DNA from: Loxodes magnus
Taxonomy: Eukaryota; Ciliophora; Karyorelictea; Loxodida; Loxodidae
Assembly (NCBI GenBank): GCA_946699065.1
Contig: CAMPDV010000686.1
Coordinates: forward strand, 62,001 to 126,000
Direction of reading: 5' to 3'
Length of the DNA: 64,000 bases
Position numbers and translations under genes: made by a program. This document shows, piece after piece, positions 1-11,739 of the stretch (position 1 is its first letter; each line of letters begins with the position of its first letter). Under the pieces are notes generated by a model. That model did no database searches and was not told the DNA's origin. It saw nothing but the letters and a program-made list of their open reading frames with translations.

Positions 1-556
1 GTAGAGATTACTTTCATTTCACTTACATATTTTCATCCACAGACTCGCGATATAGCTAGACTCTTTGGTCCGTGCTTCAAGACGGGACGGTCTGTCCACT
101 ATATCCTTGCAATACTTCTTTTCAAAGTTTTGCTCAGATTTATTGTAGACTCAAAGCTTCCTTCCCAACTATTTCAGGTTTTTAACTCTCTTTCCAAAGT
201 GCTTTTCACTTTTCCCTTACGGTACTTGTGCACTATTGAACTCTGGACGTATTTAGCCTTACGAGGAGTTTACCTCGCACTTTGGACAGCAATCCCAAGC
301 TGTCCGACTCTTAGATAGTTTGGTTTTCAATCTAATTGAACCTCACGGGGTTATCACCCTTCATGACGTGTCATTCCTGACCACTTAGGTTCAATCAAAC
401 CTTCACCATTCTTCCCTTGCTTATAATTCCGAAGATTTACAAATGGGTTTTGACCGCTTCATTATCCGTTACTAAGGCCATCCTTGTTAGTTTCTTTTCC
501 TCCGCTTACTGATATGTTTAAGTTCATCGGGTTATCTTGCTCCCCTCAAATCACAA
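1..556 (-). rRNA. 28S rRNA, 5' part, copy 1 (partial, probably pseudogene)
   Basis: The reverse complement matches the beginning of large-subunit rRNA, including the conserved stretch that pairs with 5.8S and the following domain I. The gene runs off the window edge. Against the copy at 53.6-55.9 kb it has many substitutions, several at positions that are normally invariant, so it is likely non-functional. The 5' end is estimated from the usual 28S start motif near 550. Confidence 0.85.
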
Positions 557-619
557 ATACATATACTCAGTTTTTTCACTTGGTAAGAGAATTCTTATTC
601 ACTTACATTTGTATTTTAT

Positions 620-769
620 ATGATACTGAAAGGAACATACCTTGAGTTTCCCCAAGGTGTCTGTTGTGTTGGGAAACCTGATGACTCACGAAATCCTGCA
701 ATTCGCATTGAATTTCGTGCTTCGCTGTGTCCTTCATCGACGTCAGAGCCTAGGCATCTATTGTTGGGG
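620..769 (-). rRNA. 5.8S rRNA, copy 1
   Basis: The reverse complement contains the hallmark 5.8S core (CGATGAAGGAC, then GAATTGCAGGA and TTTCGTGAGTCATC). Ends are set by the usual ~150-nt length. It differs from copy 2 at several core sites, for example GACGCAGCG is GACACAGCG here. ITS2 to 28S is only about 60 nt and ITS1 about 93 nt, both very short. Confidence 0.85.
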
Positions 770-862
770 CTTTTGTTTTGTTTAGGTTTATATATTTGAT
801 AAAATGAAAAGCAGCATAAAGCTGTAAATAGATTTGATTTTTGTAATGTTTGATATTAATAT

Positions 863-1394
863 TAATGATCCATCCGCAGGTTCAACTACGGATATCTTGT
901 TACAACTTCTCCTTCCTCTAAGTAATAAGGTTCACTTAACTTCCCATTAGTCCGAGAGGTTCACCTGATTACTCGAAACTCGGTAGAAGCGACGGGCGGT
1001 GTGTATAAAGGGGAGAGACTTAATCAGTGCAAGCTGATGACTTGCGCTTACTAGGAATTCCTAGTTGATGACCAAGAATTGTAAGGGTCAATCCCAACTA
1101 CGACGCAGTTACGAGGTTGCCGGAGTAGCTATACTTAGGAACTCATTGGCTAGTGCATTGTAGCGCGCGTATGGCCCAGGACATCTAAGGGCATCACAGA
1201 CCTGTTATTGCCTCACACTTCCTCCAACTAAAAGCTGGAAGTTCCTCTAAAAAGACAACTTCCTCGGATAGAAAGAGTCTATTTAGCAAGTTGAGGTCCC
1301 GTTCGTTATCAGAATTAACCAGACAGATCACTCCACTAACTAAGAACGGCCATGAACCACCACCCATAGAATCAAGAAAGAGCTCTTAATCTGC

Positions 1395-1428
<34 letters not shown>

Positions 1429-1642
1429 CCGTGTTGAGTCAAATTAAGCCGCAGGTTCCACTTCTTGTGGTGCCCTTCCGTAAATTCCTTTAAATTTCAG
1501 TCTTGCGACCACATTTCCCCAGAGCCCAAAGACTTTGATTTCTCGGAAGGTGCAGAGGAGATTTATACGGTCTCCCCGATTCCTAGTCGGCATAATTTAT
1601 GATTAAGACTAGGACGGTATCTGATCGTCTTGGATCCCTAAA
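863..1642 (-). rRNA. 18S rRNA, 3' half, copy 1 (5'-truncated)
   Basis: On the minus strand this runs from about E. coli-equivalent position 780 to the universal 3' end (GGATCATTA, here at 863-871). The 3' end has changes in the normally invariant GGTGAACCTGCGG sequence. Homology to 18S stops near 1642, just upstream of the conserved GACGATCAGATACCGTC block. AT-rich non-rRNA sequence follows. The 5' half of the gene is not contiguous, so this is a truncated gene. Confidence 0.88.
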
Positions 1643-2150
1643 CTCAAAAACTTAAATTTTTATATTACTTTTTTTATAAAACTGGAGAATAAGTTAAATT
1701 TAGCAGTTAAGCAAAAATAGTTAATTTTTACATAGTTCTGATTTTTACATTGTAATAAATAAGATATCTAGTTATTTAGCAATAAATAAGTTAATTCTCT
1801 AAAATTTTATAATCTCTTTACTATTTTATTATGTGATTACAGTTTTTTAGTTAAAAACTAATTGAGAATTAGATTATTTCTATTTTGTTAAACTTAATTA
1901 AATTTTACACTTTTCAAAACTATTTTAATTTCTCATAAAATATACCAAATAATCCTTTTTATATTATTCTCTTTAATTAATTAATAATATGTTTTTTTAA
2001 TTAATAGTAGAACCTTTATTTTATAATTTCAATAGTGCCATTTTTTTAGTACTTGATAAATTCAATTTTATTTACTTATTTAAGAGTTTTCATCTTTTTA
2101 TCTATAATCAACTGTTTCGTAGATTAGCTAGGATTATATTATCTAAGTTT
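1643..2150. other. AT-rich junction segment next to truncated 18S
   Basis: I see no gene here. The stretch is very AT-rich and is repeated almost unchanged at 56944-57455. It separates the 18S break from the kinase-like sequence. It could be an inserted or internally eliminated type of sequence; I cannot show this without a macronuclear or RNA counterpart. Confidence 0.6.
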
Positions 2151-2159
2151 CTAACATTT

Positions 2160-3480
2160 AGAAAATAGATGAGATTGCTAAGGGTGGCTTTAGAGTTTTT
2201 GAAAAGCTTTACTGAAGGAAGAACATTAATAGCGATAAAGAGTTTTACAATTAAAGTTTATCTTAGGCAGCTAAGAAAGAGATGGAATAGGAGCTATCAA
2301 TACCTAAAAGATGCATCATCCTAATAGTATCTTTATATGAGTACTGTCCTTAGCTGCTGTGTTTGGTATTGGAATATCTGCCTTACAATTTATACTAGCT
2401 TATATAAAATAAGCAATATATATCATAGAAAATACGATATAACATAAGCTTGGATATGTCTAGAGTGTATTATCGAGAAGAACATTATTCACAGAGATCT
2501 TAAGAGTAATAACATATTACTGGACAAGAATTTAAGAGCTAAAATAACAGGTTTTAATTTGTCAAAAGTGAGAATAGAAACTTAATCTTTCGAATCAAAA
2601 ACTTAGATAGGCAACATTCGTTGGATAGCTCCTGAATTGATGTGCTTAAAGCCTAAATACAGAAATAACCAGATATTTTTGCTTTGGGAGTCATTTTTTG
2701 GGAAATTGCAACTAATTAAGTGTCCTATTAGGAAACTGATAAATTATCTATAAGAGAGGACATAAAAGCTGGAGATAGAGAAAAAATTCCTGAGGAATTT
2801 CCTCAGGATTATAAGATTTTATTTGAAAAATTTTGGACTTAAAATTCAAATGAGAGAGCAAGTCTGGAAACTATATAAAGCTTACTATTGAGTAGCTTAG
2901 AAAAAATTAAAAAATAAGCCCCAAAATAAGATCCATAAGTAATGAAAAATTCAACTAAAATGGAAAATTTGAGGATTCCTGCATTAAAGGAAATCAAGGT
3001 TTTCACTTAACCTTTATTAATTATTAACTTGCATAAAAATAAAGTAAAGGTAAATATATATCTTTTAGGCTAAACTTTGATGGGACACTCGGGAGGAGTT
3101 TGATCTGTAGTGATATCTGGTGACTAGAAATTAATTGTATCGGCTAGTTATGATATAAACTTAAAAATATGAGAGTTTCTTGCTGGAACTTGTAAGAGAA
3201 TTTTGATGGGACACTAGAATTGAGCTTTATCCGTAAATCCAGCGATCTTCATCGTATAATTTACTCCTCATTTCCATAGTTGGCCTATCTTTTATTAAAT
3301 TCTTTTTGAGTATATCTACTAACAGCTTCTTCACCAAACTAGCTAATTAAAAACCAGAATTTTATGTATGCAGTACATATTTATGCTCAGAAGATAGAAG
3401 AATAATCTTAATTACCGCTTCAGATTCTTCAAAGGTAAGAAATGCTTAATCTCTTTAGATCAAAGATTAAATTCTAGATA
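2160..3480 (+). pseudogene. Decayed protein kinase with WD40 repeats, copy 1
   Basis: A TKL-like kinase is recognisable in pieces. A glycine-loop-like GGF is near 2180 and an HHPN remnant near 2312. The catalytic loop [12 protein letters not shown] is intact at about 2495-2530, followed by RWIAPEL. The DFG-equivalent reads TGF. A frameshift lies near 2670, before the DIFAFGVIFWE stretch, and there are further shifts in the N-lobe. The frame then continues through a KVKV...LGQ linker into WD40-like blades at 3070-3230 (LMGHSGGVWSVV, with Trp as TGA; LKIWEF) and a weak blade at 3380-3450. TAA and TAG fill Gln positions. The frameshifts and missing motifs argue for a pseudogene shared with copy 2. 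Confidence 0.75.
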
Positions 3481-5400
3481 TTTAAGATATTTTAACTTAA
3501 TAGTTTTAGATTTTGATGATTAATAGAATAAAATTCTATAATGGGCTAGAATGGTAAATTATCAAAGTTCTTTCTGAGTAAGAACAAAAAAAGCGTGAAA
3601 AATTTTAACGGCTAGGATAATTTATAGTTGGTTGGAAAGAAGGAGTATTGATAAGGCTTTTAATTACAAGATATATAAGTTAGGATGATTGTGGAAATGC
3701 TCACTAATTTTATTAATTAATACTAAGAGTTTGGTATAAACCATATTTTGATATATGAATTCCAGAAGTTAAGGAAGTAAGAGAGTTATATCCTAATCCC
3801 ATCTTAAAACAGGTAGAAAAGGAAATCCTATTTATTCACTTTATTTTGTATAAGTACCATGAGAATAAAATTAACATTCTCCATTTTCATTTTCGTAAGT
3901 TCGAAGCTACAAGGTCATCTCAAATAAAGTTAAGTTAGGACTCAGTATCGAGGAATATTGTAAATTTTATAATTAGTTTGCAGACTTTTTAGTTATATCA
4001 AAACATCCTTTAAGAACTCTGCTAAAAAACATTAGCATTCACTTATAATAAGTCATAACATAATCCCAATCTTAAAATCTTCTTAACTATCTTTGATGAC
4101 TTTAATATCCTTTCATTATTTCAAATCTATTAATATAAAATCATCTTAAGAGTAAAACCCGGAAAATAATCCTAAGTAAATAGCCATAAAATTATCAAAT
4201 GTGCTAAATGCAGTCATCCCTCTATTCTTTGATATTTCTCCTTTTTTTAGAAATTAAAAAGTTTTCAGATTGTAAGAATAAATTTATTTATCATTGTAAT
4301 TATGTAAATATACAACTCATGAAATGAATAGATTATTTCCTTATTCGTAAATATTACAGTGCAAGAGTTTTCTTGGATAATCTTAATCTTTGCTGAAAAG
4401 TAATCATACATTGAATCCTAAAGCAAAAAAAAATTTGGCTGGTTCTCCTGGAATAGTTTATCCATCAAACTTGTATAAATATTTTCCATAAATTATGTCA
4501 TATGTTATTTTTTTGGTAGTTGGAAGTTTATTTTGTGAGACCTGCTCTTAAGTTCTACTAATTGTATTGTACTTATACACATAATTTTAAATTGCTGACT
4601 ATCTTTAATCCCTATATTATCAAAAAATTTTAAATTTTGAGCAGCTGTATTCCCGAATCTTTTCTACAACAAGGATTCAAATATTTGAACTTGCTACCAC
4701 ATCCATTTTTCATTTAGCTTTAAAATATTGCTAAGAAAATCTTACTCTGAGTTTTTGCTTCTAAAGATATACACATTTCCCTAGATTATATTCATAGTGT
4801 AGTAATCTAAAGGTTCAGGAAAATCGATACAATGGTAGATAATTTCTCACTGCAATTATTATTTTTACAAGCTAAATATGATTTTGTACACTAGCCTAAG
4901 CCTTGTATGATGGAAATTTGATAATGATAGGTTGGTGTAAGGGGTTTAGAATAAATTAGGTTAGTATAAATATTAATTGAGTAAATGAAAAATGTCCCTT
5001 ACATATAGACTTTGGATGGATGGTAGTTTGTATTAATGGAGTAGTGAAAATAGATTGGAATTAGCGCATTGCAATATGAAATTAGAACTAAATAATTAAG
5101 CATTTAACAATTTACAAATTATTACAATATTTATATTTTTTCTATCAATGATATTTGGTAGCATCAAGACTTCATTAACTAAATATTTAACCATGGAAGT
5201 GAATTTAGTTTATTGAAGAAATAATAGGAAATGACATATTTAATAAATTAGAAATTGCTTAATGTAAATCATTGAGAGCTTAAATAGACTTACCTTTCTG
5301 TATGTAAAATGAATCGATAGAACAATTCATAAAACTGTAACATTACCTATGATAACGTATGATATTATTAAAGAAGATCGCTACTCCTAAACTAAGCCTC
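3481..5400. other. No recognisable gene; mostly duplicated AT-rich sequence
   Basis: Up to 5172 this is duplicated at 58.8-60.47 kb with high similarity, but I cannot assign a protein. The similarity is spread evenly and is not codon-like, so it is more likely ageing non-coding or pseudogenic DNA. Confidence 0.5.
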
Positions 5401-5439
5401 ATATTAGATAGATGAATGTGTCGGTTATTAAAAAGTAGC

Positions 5440-6400
5440 AATTTTTATTTGAAATTTATTCTAAAAATGTACTGAAAACTTTATAACTGAGTGATGAAAT
5501 AATTACCCAAAAAAAGCTGATGTTGAAGAAAATAGTAGTAAAAATAAAGGAGTAAATTAAGTTTCATAATTGGGTAAAAGTCTTAGAACGAAAGTGAAAC
5601 ACGTGAGTCTATTTCAATTATTGCAACAAATGATTGGAAAGCTTCATTTAGGACTGCCAAATTATCTTAGATATAATAAGCATAGAAAATAAGAAATATG
5701 CTATTTATTTTTAAATTACGTACGAATATAGTGGTGCAGCGTAAACTCTAAAAGAAAGGCATCCCATTGAAGATGCAAATTGCAGATTAGGTTAGTAAGG
5801 GAAATAAGACACATAATATTTACGAAAATCATAACAGAAGTCTATGAAAAATCTTACTTTAATAAATTTACTTCAGAGATAGTTAAGGATTCAAATTTTA
5901 ATGAAATCTGGACATAGTTGATATCGTGTGAGGAAGCTACAAATTTGAGTAATTAATACGGAATCTTTAGGAAAGTTTTCGAGAAAGCAAATAAACCAAA
6001 TAATAACTGATCACAAAAAAGAATTTTAGAAATAAGAAGAAGAGGTTATTTAGACAAAACTATACTTCAACAACAAATAATAGGAAAATACTACAGAGCA
6101 GGTACCAATGAATACACATAGTTACTAAGGGAACTAACTAGAGAGAAAAAATGCATTAAGAACAGTTGGAATATTTAGCAAAACAAAAATTGAATTAAAT
6201 CTAAAAAAGTTAAATAAAAGTTTACAAACAGCAAAGAAGTAGAAAGACAATAAAAAATTAGCAAAAAAATGGAACTCGAGCAAAGAATGATATTATTGCA
6301 AAAAGACTTAATACTAGATTTGAACTGGATAAGCAATGATGGAATTAATGGAAGAATAACTCTAAAAATAAGAAAACCAAGAATGTAAGTTTAAAAAAGA
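5440..6400 (+). other. Unassigned coding-like stretch
   Basis: With Gln/Trp reassignment, one frame stays open and is rich in K, Q, E and N, with segments such as SDEIITQKKLMLKK and FSRKQINQIITDHKKEFQKQEEE. This looks like a charged helical or coiled-coil protein. Because this code has no clear stops, openness alone proves little. I do not recognise a family and see no clear start. Confidence 0.3.
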
Positions 6401-6559
6401 GACAATATCAAACTTTACCTAAAGTTTATCTGAATTTTTATTTAATAGTAAAAAATTAGGAAAAAGATATTTAAAATTGTATATAAAAATAATAAGTTTA
6501 ATACTACCAAATTTATTAAAGTTCTAGTATAATTTTTGATGATGGGTATGATTAAAGTA

Positions 6560-7860
6560 GTGAAGAGGAAGATTAAATTATCTATTTAATCTAAAAAATG
6601 AATATCGATGCATGGAAATAGAATAAGATTGAATTAGGAGCAGTATATGAGATTATAACAAGGGAGAAGTAAGTGTATTACTAGTAGGTGTATTTGGGTA
6701 GCATGAGTAGTTTAAACTCTTGGAGAACATAAATATAATAAAGAAGCATAAATGATTATCTGCTATTTAAATAATTTTTAGAGCTATAGATTAATTGGAA
6801 AGAAAAAGAATAATTAGAGTAAGCTATTTTCTATTTCTTAAACTTACTAATTAAGAAATGAAATAATTTAACTTGCTCTGTTTGATTTTAATAAATTTGC
6901 TTAAAAAGCTTAAAGAAGTTATGTAATCACATTTTAAAATCACTAAGAAAAGAACAACTATCTTTTACATTAATAATCATAGCAAATATGAAAATAATTA
7001 CCCTCATTATTGCAAGGTTATTATATGTGATTTAATTCATAGATTATAAAAAGTAGATTCTAGTCTTTACTTAAATCTATATACAAAGCTACTTATAATA
7101 CATAAAATACCTTTACTATACCTACTGTTCCTTTTTATTCATATTCTCTAAATTTATTAATAACAATCGATAGGTATTACTCTTAGCAAATTATCGTATT
7201 TATTATTGAATAATCTAATAGCTTATTTCCAAAATTCATTATTCTTTATTATTCATAAAGTTTTAATTTAAATTTCTAGAGTAAACTATCTATCATTATC
7301 ATAAGTCTAACCCCTAATAGACTTTTAGTGATATATAAGACTTAATATACTCATTTCTTTATATATAGCAAATCACTGTCTGCTTTATTTAATACTAGAT
7401 TTTATTTCAATACTTGTATATCCATTCTAGTTTTTAACTCATTTTAATCCTTATATCATTAAAGTATTATTCCCCTAAAAATTTTTTCATATACATCAGT
7501 AATTTTGCTATCAAAGATATGCTGAAAGCCAATTTCCAGCTTATTGCAACTTAGCCGTATAACTTCACATGAAGCAATCCTTTAACTCTCTTTTTTCTGC
7601 GTCCATTTGAAATAGAAACTTTTCTCTTAAGCACTAATTAGCGAAAGCCATTTTAGCTTTAAATCTTAAGTCATTCAACCATCTACTTACTTAGGCCTAA
7701 ATGATCATACTAACTTTCTTTCCTTCCTCTTATCTACTTATTAGCTAGTGTTATTCACCTCCTTTTGAATGATACTAGTGTAGTATAATAACGAATATTA
7801 AGGTAGAGTTAATATTAAGTGAATAAGAATGCTAATAAGCAAGCTAAAGAGTTGATAGTT
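6560..7860. other. AT-rich interval, nothing supported
   Basis: I see no domain, RNA or repeat structure that I can support here. Confidence 0.4.
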
Positions 7861-7959
7861 TGGATCAGTAAGAAGGGATTATGAAATTTAGTTAAAGGAC
7901 TAAGCATAAAACCGTTTAGAGTATCAAAAACTATTTGCAACTACTTTGAAAGAAATCTT

Positions 7960-9125
7960 GAATGAACCTAAAAATTAGCTGCTGGGTTAGATACCAATTT
8001 TCATATAAGTAATAAGAAATAAAGCAAGTTGAATATGACACCTAAGACCTAAAGTCTGTTTATAAGATAATAAGGTGATCACATTAAAGTAGTTATTAAA
8101 TAAATACTTTATAAATAAATGAAGTCTAAATAAGAGTCAATAACTCCTGTCTTATTTCTTCGATCTATTGGGAAATAAAAAAGAGGGAACAAACTTGCTA
8201 GACTATATGGTAAGATTCCTATCCTTCTGTCTAAATACGAGATATTCAATAGCTACTAGTATAACAACTAATTCGTCTATCATTTGTAGAATGGAAGCTG
8301 CTATATGTATGTCTATTGGGTTCTTAAAGATAAGCTTTTAGAAGTAAATATAAAAGAAGAAATACCTAATTTTGCTGCTAACTTGAAAGTGAATAATTTT
8401 GTATATATAATAGGAGGAAATTACTATTAAACTGGAGTATATGATGCTTGAAGTATTAATATTAATAGTTAAAAACTTAGTTGACTACCTAGGCTACTTC
8501 TACCAGTAAGTTCATCAGCAGCTGCGTATTTTAAAAACGAAATTTATGTAATAGGAGGACATTTATCAATTAGAAAGATAAAAGATGTTCAATGCTATAA
8601 CTTAAAAGAAAATAAATGAAGGAAAAAATCACCGATTAAATAAGAAAGGTCAGAACATCAAGCAGTTGTTTATAAGAGCAAACTCATGATTTGTGGAGGA
8701 AGTTCTGATACCTAAGAGTATTCCAGTTTTGAAGTGTACGATGATATAAACGATAAGTGAAGTGCTAGTGACATAACTTTGCCAGCTCCATATTTGTGCT
8801 TTGGAATTTGGCCTAAACCTTTGATGATTGTAGGAGGATATAATATAGCATATGACTAAGTTAACAATCTATTTATCATGAGCAACTAAAAAAAATGAAA
8901 AGCATTTCCTTTTGAACTTCAAATAGGAGTCGAGAATCCTATACTTTTGATAAGAAACTAGATCTATATGATAAGGAAGCATTCAGCCAAATGTTCTGTA
9001 AAAAGATAAATAGAAGGCTAGAAGGTAACTGACTAAAATTTAGAAGCGACTTCTAATCAATAGCATTCCATAATGATATATTAGATAACTATGTCAGAGC
9101 ATGATTTTGCGTGATGAATCTGGAG
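7960..9125 (+). CDS. Kelch-repeat protein
   Basis: The frame that is clear from about 8210 shows successive kelch blades. Double-glycine turns are VYIIGGN at 8401, YVIGGH near 8545, MICGGSS near 8690 and MIVGGY near 8825. Each is followed by a Tyr and a Trp at kelch spacing (YDAW, NKWRK, DKWSA, KKWKA). Most of these Trp are TGA (8449, 8617, 8758), which supports the TGA=Trp reading. Five or so blades suggest a beta-propeller scaffold, a fold usually used for protein binding. The N-terminal 250 bp is charged and uncertain. No start or stop can be fixed. The partner and process are unknown. Confidence 0.72.
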
Positions 9126-10389
9126 GAAATAACGCTATTTTACTTTAAATCTAAATATCTTTATATTATATTAAGAAAGGCCATCTTGTTATGTTTAAAT
9201 CAGTTATATTAATAAAACTTAACTTCTAAGAATAAGATTGAAGGAAACTGAAAAATTAATTTTCTTCAGCGAGTGATTTCAGCTTGTTGTAAAAATATCG
9301 AACCTAAAGAAAAAAATCCGGATCTAAAAAAAAGCAATTCATCACGCTATCCAATGAGTAATTTTAACTCCCTTGATTAATTTAACTAAGAAAGGATAAT
9401 TTTCTCAGAGTAAGGCAACATAAAAAGAGTAAGGAGAACAAATTCGTTTTAAAGATTTAGTATTAAACTGAAATTTCAGTAACAGAATGCTTGATATTTA
9501 TAGTTGTTATGAAGCAATATGCAAATGAAGATATGCTCACATCTTAAATCCTTCATACCAAAATAAAATTTCTCATGCCTCAGTTTTGTAACAGCAAAAG
9601 GTATTTTATACTATTTTGCTTTCAGCTTGACTTTAGGATGGCACTACAATTCTAGTTATAATTCGTTTAATAGCTATTATTTCACTTTATTTCTTTAAGG
9701 TAATAAAATAATTAAAGCTTATTGAAAGAGTTTATCTGAATAAAGAAGGAAAATTAATCTACAAAAAATGAAAAAATCTATTGGCATCATTACTAAGCTC
9801 TTCCCAATTCCTTATTCATCTATAAAAGGACTAGAAATAAAAATCTCTTTTACCTTTCTATTCTGGGAAAGATTAAGAACCTTTACATCCGTATTAGTTG
9901 TCAAAGAGCTCATCTAGCTTTCAGAATGATTTTATATCCTTAAAATGACAGTTGGCTTAATTATTTGCTTATTAACTAGTTAATGGATACTCCTAATTAG
10001 CTATATATGCACTAAAGTTTAAATTTAGTAGTTCTTTATTAAATTAGTTAAATAAAAGGAAAGTATCTAGAGTTAATGATTGATATTCAACTATTAAATT
10101 AAATAAAAAATAGTATTTCTCTATAAGCATAATAATAATACAGTCTATAAGCATTAAATCAAACTCTAATTATTCTACATTATATTAGCTAAATCTCTAC
10201 ATTTATAATTACAAGAATTTATAAAAGATCATTATAGCTAATTTTCTTTTCAAAACTCAAGAAAGTATCACTTGCTATCTCCCTAAGCTATCATTGATTA
10301 TTAACGAATATATAACAGATAAGGTTTTTCTTATGAAAGATAAGTTTTTCTAGTAAATAATTTATTTATCATTTTAAATAGCTTAACCA

Positions 10390-11170
10390 AAATAAAGATA
10401 TAAAAGCTATAGAGAAGCTTACCTTATTTAAGCAGATAATTCTGAAGCTATATATGCTTAGGATATTATCAAAGATTATACGGATTATAGAGCTTTCTTA
10501 GTTTGTCCTTTTTCAGGCGATTTTTCTCAATAGTACAATTAAAGAAGCATATTCTTATTTTAAGTTTCTAGAGTTTCCTCTCTTAAATTCTAAAGATCCT
10601 CCTTTTTAAAAGAGAAATATAAATGTTCAGTCCTTTATTATATCTAAGAAGTGGGAAAAGCAATAAAGCTGGAATAGCTTATCAATGTCATATTCGTTTT
10701 AACCAGCTAGTTATTCTACGAAATTAGAAAATGAAAATATTAGCAAAGTTATTCTAATGTAGTTAACGTTTTATCCATTCCTCACGAAAAAAACTTAGAT
10801 GTAAATAGTGTGATTTGGATGATACGCAACAAAGGTACATTCTTCAGGCCTAGGTAGTGATATTTAAGAAGATAGAAATTAGAATAAGAATAAGACTAAA
10901 TAAAGCAATATGATGAGAACATAATTTCGTTGATTAGTGATATAAAGGAATGGAATAAATTATATTACTTATTTTATTGATGGAAGCTGTCCTTCAGATT
11001 AATTAATAGCAGATCTGCTAAAATATACAGAAAGATAATTTTCTAATTAAAAAAGTAACTTACTCTAAAGCAGTTTAAGTATGAAGCATTACAAATTTCA
11101 TCTGCAACCTCTAGAAAGAATTCAAATATGTAGATCAGGATTCATTTTAGGTTCTTAGCAGTTGCAAAAA
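10390..11170 (+). CDS. Hypothetical protein, degenerate or unknown
   Basis: One frame with TAA/TAG=Gln reads as plausible protein (for example TIKEAYSYFKFLEFPLLN and SFIISKKWEKQQSWNSLS, with Trp as TGG and TGA). I recognise no domain. It lies upstream of a stretch that is related to 15.7-16.4 kb. The start and end are not defined. Confidence 0.3.
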
Positions 11171-11730
11171 TTATTTAAGTACTGAATATTAAACTAATAT
11201 CGTGATATATAGAGACTATGGCTAAACAGAAAGACTAATTAAGGATAAAAAGAAATAGTAAATTTCTTTCTTGCTTCCTAAATACAGCTGAACAAGATTA
11301 AACTTTCTCATACAATAGAAAGATCAAAAAATGATAAGCAGTATTACTTTAAAGACGTGAAAAGTATATTCTATTGCTTAAACCGATATAAAATTTAGTT
11401 TCAAGCCAAGAGCAAATTTTCCACCAATTATCACGCAATTTACTTGCATTTAAGAAAATAATTTACCGATATTAATATTAAAAATTGATTGAAAGTTCAG
11501 AAAACGAACTTTATAAGGAAAGCAAGGTTTCTCAAGCTAGACCTCTCAGTCAAAGACGAATCAAGAAAATTATACATTAAAATACTGAACTCAGAAAATA
11601 CTGATTGCAGAATACCAATCTAGAACAAAAATGCAAGAAAAGATTTGCACTGGAAACTCTTGAGATAACCCAAATAACCTCACTAGATAAATACTCATGT
11701 TCATCCTAGATCTAGAACTATCTTTTTAGT
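11030..11730 (+). repeat. Dispersed repeat family member, related to 15720-16440
   Basis: The sequence from about 11480 (GACGAATCAAGAAAATTATA...) to 11730 (CCTAGATCTAGAACTATCTTTTTAG) resembles 16210-16440 closely enough to recognise the same blocks in order. Divergence is high. In the 16-kb copy this unit sits directly upstream of a TPR-kinase gene. Confidence 0.45.
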
Positions 11731-11739
11731 TTATTTTCT

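Larger units (their letters stand above)
1..5172. repeat. Segmental duplication, copy 1 (5.2 kb)
   Basis: This block is repeated in the same orientation at 55302-60471 with scattered substitutions and small indels. Both copies carry the same order: 28S 5' part, 5.8S and 18S 3' half on the minus strand, an abrupt rDNA break, then a decayed kinase/WD40 gene on the plus strand. The shared rDNA break shows the junction existed before duplication. Similarity stops just after the AGCATCAAGACTT stretch near 5172. The left edge is cut by the window. Confidence 0.93.

Noticed and set aside
3044..3068. Short intron (GTAAAGG...TTTTAG) before the WD40 blades
   Set aside because: The unspliced frame already joins kinase and WD40; the equivalent stretch at 36.55 kb differs by 3 nt, as expected for coding; and the donor GT is lost in the copy at 58.35 kb.
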